Positions 61,665 through 64,000 of a DNA stretch of 64,000 nucleotides are shown here, piece by piece. Below the pieces are notes generated by a model. The model had not been told where the DNA came from. It did not search any database and saw only the letters and a program-made list of their open reading frames with translations. The stretch is taken from contig NZ_BIFR01000001.1 of assembly GCF_003967535.1 (NCBI RefSeq), positions 2,107,001-2,171,000 on the forward strand, written 5' to 3'. Source of the stretch: Tengunoibacter tsumagoiensis. GTDB taxonomy: Bacteria > Chloroflexota > Ktedonobacteria > Ktedonobacterales > Ktedonobacteraceae. The stretch's first letter is position 1. The number at the start of each line of letters is the position of its first letter. The position numbers and the translations under genes were made by a program.

Positions 61665-62168
61665 TTATCTGCCGCGAACGATCCGCTCAATATCGCGTTT
61701 GACATCTCGTTCGGCGATCGAGGCACGCTTATCATAGAGCTTCTTACCACGGCAGAGCCCGAGCTCGATCTTAGCTTTCCCGCCTTTGAGATAGAGCTTC
61801 AGAGGAATTAAGGTAAGGCCCTTCGTAGCAACCTTCGTGAGCAATTGATCGATCTCTTTCTTATGCAAAAGCAATTTTCGATTGCGCATCGGCTCGTGGT
61901 TGAAGCGATTGCCATGCTCATAGGGAGAGATATGGGCATTTTCGAGCCAGATCTCGCCTTTGCGAGCGAGAGCATAGGCTCCGCGCAACTGTACTCGGCC
62001 TTCACGAATTGATTTAATCTCCGTTCCCACAAGCGAGATGCCCGCTTCAATGGTGCGCTCAACCTCATAATCATGATAAGCCTGGCGATTCACACTGATG
62101 ACTTTAATCGGCACCTGAGTGATGGGTTGCTCTTTTTTTGTCGTTGTTCTGGCTGTTTGTTTAGCCAT
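61665..62168 (-). CDS. smpB: SsrA-binding protein
   Basis: SmpB binds tmRNA and delivers it to stalled ribosomes, so it works with ssrA at 26033. 167 residues with the family signatures: NRQAYHDYEVERTIEAGISLVGTEIKSIREGRVQLRGAYA and ENAHISPYEHGN, NRKLLLHKKEIDQL, and the C-terminal basic helix KLYDKRASIAERDVKRDIERI that enters the ribosomal mRNA channel (in parts). The N-terminal ~15 residues are extra. The gene is 36 kb from ssrA, so the pair is not an operon. Confidence 0.97.
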   Translation of the reverse strand: MAKQTARTTTKKEQPITQVPIKVISVNRQAYHDYEVERTIEAGISLVGTEIKSIREGRVQLRGAYALARKGEIWLENAHISPYEHGNRFNHEPMRNRKLLLHKKEIDQLLTKVATKGLTLIPLKLYLKGGKAKIELGLCRGKKLYDKRASIAERDVKRDIERIVRGR

Positions 62169-62698
62169 GAGAAAACTCCTTCGTTTGATGAAAGGACGTA
62201 GATCTGCTGCGTAAAAGCCTCATATCCAGCAGGATAAGTGCCAACCAGGGGCAGCAGGAACACTGCAAAGCAGGTGTGGTGAGATGGTACAGGGCATGCT
62301 AAAAAGTATACGCCTGACGGTTGGCTTTATCATACAACAACTGTCGTGATGCGTCGACTCTATAGCTTTCATCTGCAAAGCCCTGGTATCGTCTTTGACC
62401 GGAGTCCAATCAAAGGTTGCATCAAGTGAAAAATACTCCTATGTATTATAGAGAGATTTTTGTGTTTTTATAGGTGAATTTTTGTGCGCGTTCGTTGTAT
62501 TGAAAACGTTCACTGAAACTCCAGCGAACTATTCAGAAGCACTTACTGGCTCTACTTCCAGATCCTGGGAGAGAATGACCCCTTGAGGTAGAGGCTGTCG
62601 TCCTAGACATGAAGATTGAGAAGAAAGAAGTTGAGAGTCTGACCTATGCTTTCTGGTTGTGTGCTGTCTACAGTATTTAAAGAAAGGTCTTCTGTGTT
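62169..62698. other. intergenic region between smpB and MMPL genes
   Basis: No gene is supported; a 26-codon plus-strand open stretch at about 62350-62430 has no ribosome site. A TATACT box (62310-62305, minus strand) could be the -10 element for smpB, without a good -35. The right end should contain the promoter of the MMPL gene. Confidence 0.35.
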
Positions 62699-64000
62699 AT
62701 GTTTTACCATCTTGGCAGATTTGCCACCCGCCATCGCTGGTTGATTGTGGGGTTGTGGATGGTGGCGGCGGTGATTGCCCTGCCTTTTGCTCCTCAGGCC
62801 AGTCAGGTCCTACGTTCGGGCGGTTTTGTGAGTCCCGATGCTGAGTCGCAACAGGCAATTAATGTCTTATCCGAGAAATTGCATGTCAATACCAATATTG
62901 TACAGATTATTTTTGAGAGCAAGAAATATACCGTTGAAGATCCACAATTTTTGCAGCAGACCCAGGCGGCACTCGCAGGTCTGCGTGGTTGGAAAGAGGT
63001 AGGGCAGATCACCTCGTTTACCGATAACCCACGCCAGATCTCAACAGATCTTCACGCAGCCTATGTAAATGTTGCTCTGACCTCAGATCCGAATTCGTCG
63101 TCCCTGGTGCTGCCCGAATTTCAACGTCGTCTGCATAAGATGCCCGATGTACAGAGCATGGTGGGCGGTGGTCCCGTCTTTTATGAAGATATCCAGGCAG
63201 TCAGCGAAAGTGATCTGCGCCGAGCAGAGTTCCTGGCCTTCCCCTTTGCAATTTTTGCGCTGCTCTTCGTCTTTCGTTCAGTGATTGCGGCCATTCTACC
63301 AGCAGTCGTAGGAGGGTGTGCGGTCGTCGTGGCGCTGGCCTTAGTTTTTGCCCTGGGGCACGTTACCGAGCTATCCATCTTCGTCCTGAATATTACAACC
63401 CTGTTTGGATTAGGATTAGGAGTGGATTACTCGCTCTTTATGGTCAGTCGTTTTCGTGAAGAGGTTGCACATGGGCGGAGTATTGATGAGGCCGTAGCCG
63501 TCACGGTAGCGACCGCTGGACGGGCTGTGGCTTTTTCAGGCTTAACCGTCTCAATAGGCCTCTTTGGTCTGACCTTTTTTCACATTAATATGCTCCACTC
63601 AGTGGGCATAGGGGGAATAATGGTCGTGCTGCTGGCTGTTATCGCAGCCTTGACACTGTTACCGGCATTGCTGGCAATGATCGGTCTGAAAGTCAATGCC
63701 CTTCCGGTCCGGTTCCCTCGTTTCAGTAAAAACAAGTCCGTGAATGGGCTTAGCGTTGTCAATGAGGATGAATTGCATCATGGTTTCTGGTACCGGCTCT
63801 CTCACGTAGTGATGCGTTACCCATTGCGCGTCTTCTTTCCCGTCTTACTGCTCTTAATTGGCTTCGGGCTCCCTTTTCTCTGGGTACGTTTCTCAGCCCC
63901 TGACGCCTCGATTCTGCCTGCGAATGTCCCCTCACGGCAGGCCTATACCGTCTTACAAGAGCGCTTTAACCAGCGTGAGACGACACCTATTATCATGGCA
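62699..64000 (+). CDS. MMPL family transporter (RND superfamily), 5' part only
   Basis: 434 residues to the right edge of the window. The MMPL layout is seen: a first transmembrane helix (HRWLIVGLWMVAAVIALPF), a periplasmic domain (~35-165), then the helices FAIFALLFVFRSVIAAILP, VVALALVFALGH and the conserved LGLGVDYSLFMVSRFREEV (GxDYxxF/L motif with its Asp), ATAGRAVAFSGLTV and further helices. MMPL proteins export lipids or antibiotics with proton force. The ATG 62699 has AAAGG about 11 bases upstream. The second half is outside the window. Confidence 0.95.
   Translation, partial: MFYHLGRFATRHRWLIVGLWMVAAVIALPFAPQASQVLRSGGFVSPDAESQQAINVLSEKLHVNTNIVQIIFESKKYTVEDPQFLQQTQAALAGLRGWKEVGQITSFTDNPRQISTDLHAAYVNVALTSDPNSSSLVLPEFQRRLHKMPDVQSMVGGGPVFYEDIQAVSESDLRRAEFLAFPFAIFALLFVFRSVIAAILPAVVGGCAVVVALALVFALGHVTELSIFVLNITTLFGLGLGVDYSLFMVSRFREEVAHGRSIDEAVAVTVATAGRAVAFSGLTVSIGLFGLTFFHINMLHSVGIGGIMVVLLAVIAALTLLPALLAMIGLKVNALPVRFPRFSKNKSVNGLSVVNEDELHHGFWYRLSHVVMRYPLRVFFPVLLLLIGFGLPFLWVRFSAPDASILPANVPSRQAYTVLQERFNQRETTPIIMA

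Overview
The window looks like chromosomal DNA of a Ktedonobacter-like member of the Chloroflexota (class Ktedonobacteria). This is inferred from gene content: a DUF6483 protein, a DUF2079 membrane protein, Clp-N domains fused to sigma factors, an IscB of the type abundant in Ktedonobacter, a Gram-positive-style SOS box at lexA, and many large membrane proteins without close textbook names. No rRNA or tRNA gene and no CRISPR array was seen. The only classical stable RNA is tmRNA (ssrA), and its partner smpB is also in the window.

Layout. 1-8.5 kb: end of a nucleotide-sugar dehydratase gene, a CPBP protease, DUF6483, a YGGT-like protein, a bifunctional nuclease, lexA with two SOS boxes, a 2-TM protein and a DedA protein. 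8.7-14.5 kb: one operon of an ECF sigma factor, five membrane proteins (two pairs of paralogues) and an ABC ATPase. 14.8-19.7 kb: a small membrane protein, an unusual sigma / Clp-N / sigma-region-2 fusion protein and a two-component system.

20.0-26.0 kb: a mobile region inserted at the 3' end of ssrA. Three equally long (80 bp) att-like repeats at 19976, 22874 and 25978 divide it into two small tandem islands of about 2.9 and 3.1 kb. The first carries HicB, a frameshifted small gene, hairpin repeats, a Uma2 nuclease, a wHTH-GNAT protein and an HNH fragment. The second carries a solo OLD-type ATPase/TOPRIM nuclease and an orphan HsdS-like protein. No integrase is present.

26.4-38.7 kb: GDPD, a three-gene glycosylation/flippase/DUF2079 operon, a proline-rich protein, mfd, a SMI1/KNR4 protein and pth. 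38.8-40.3 kb: an IscB RNA-guided nuclease with all catalytic motifs intact, and a structured upstream RNA that should be its omega RNA. 40.3-48.0 kb: a phosphoesterase with an acidic insert, a sugar-phosphate isomerase, a GT-C-like protein, dacA with a structured leader, gatA-gatC and acylphosphatase. 48.3-53.1 kb: the MoxR / DUF58 / transglutaminase operon. 53.2-64 kb: small genes, an ABC-2 exporter, three tandem GNAT genes, a secreted Cys-rich protein in AT-rich DNA, a 45-residue membrane peptide, a VOC protein, smpB and the start of an MMPL transporter.

The most unusual items are the three-part sigma factor, the tandem integrase-less islands at ssrA, the IscB/omega RNA locus and the structured RNA upstream of dacA. 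All functional calls come from reading translated sequence and motifs; no database search was run.
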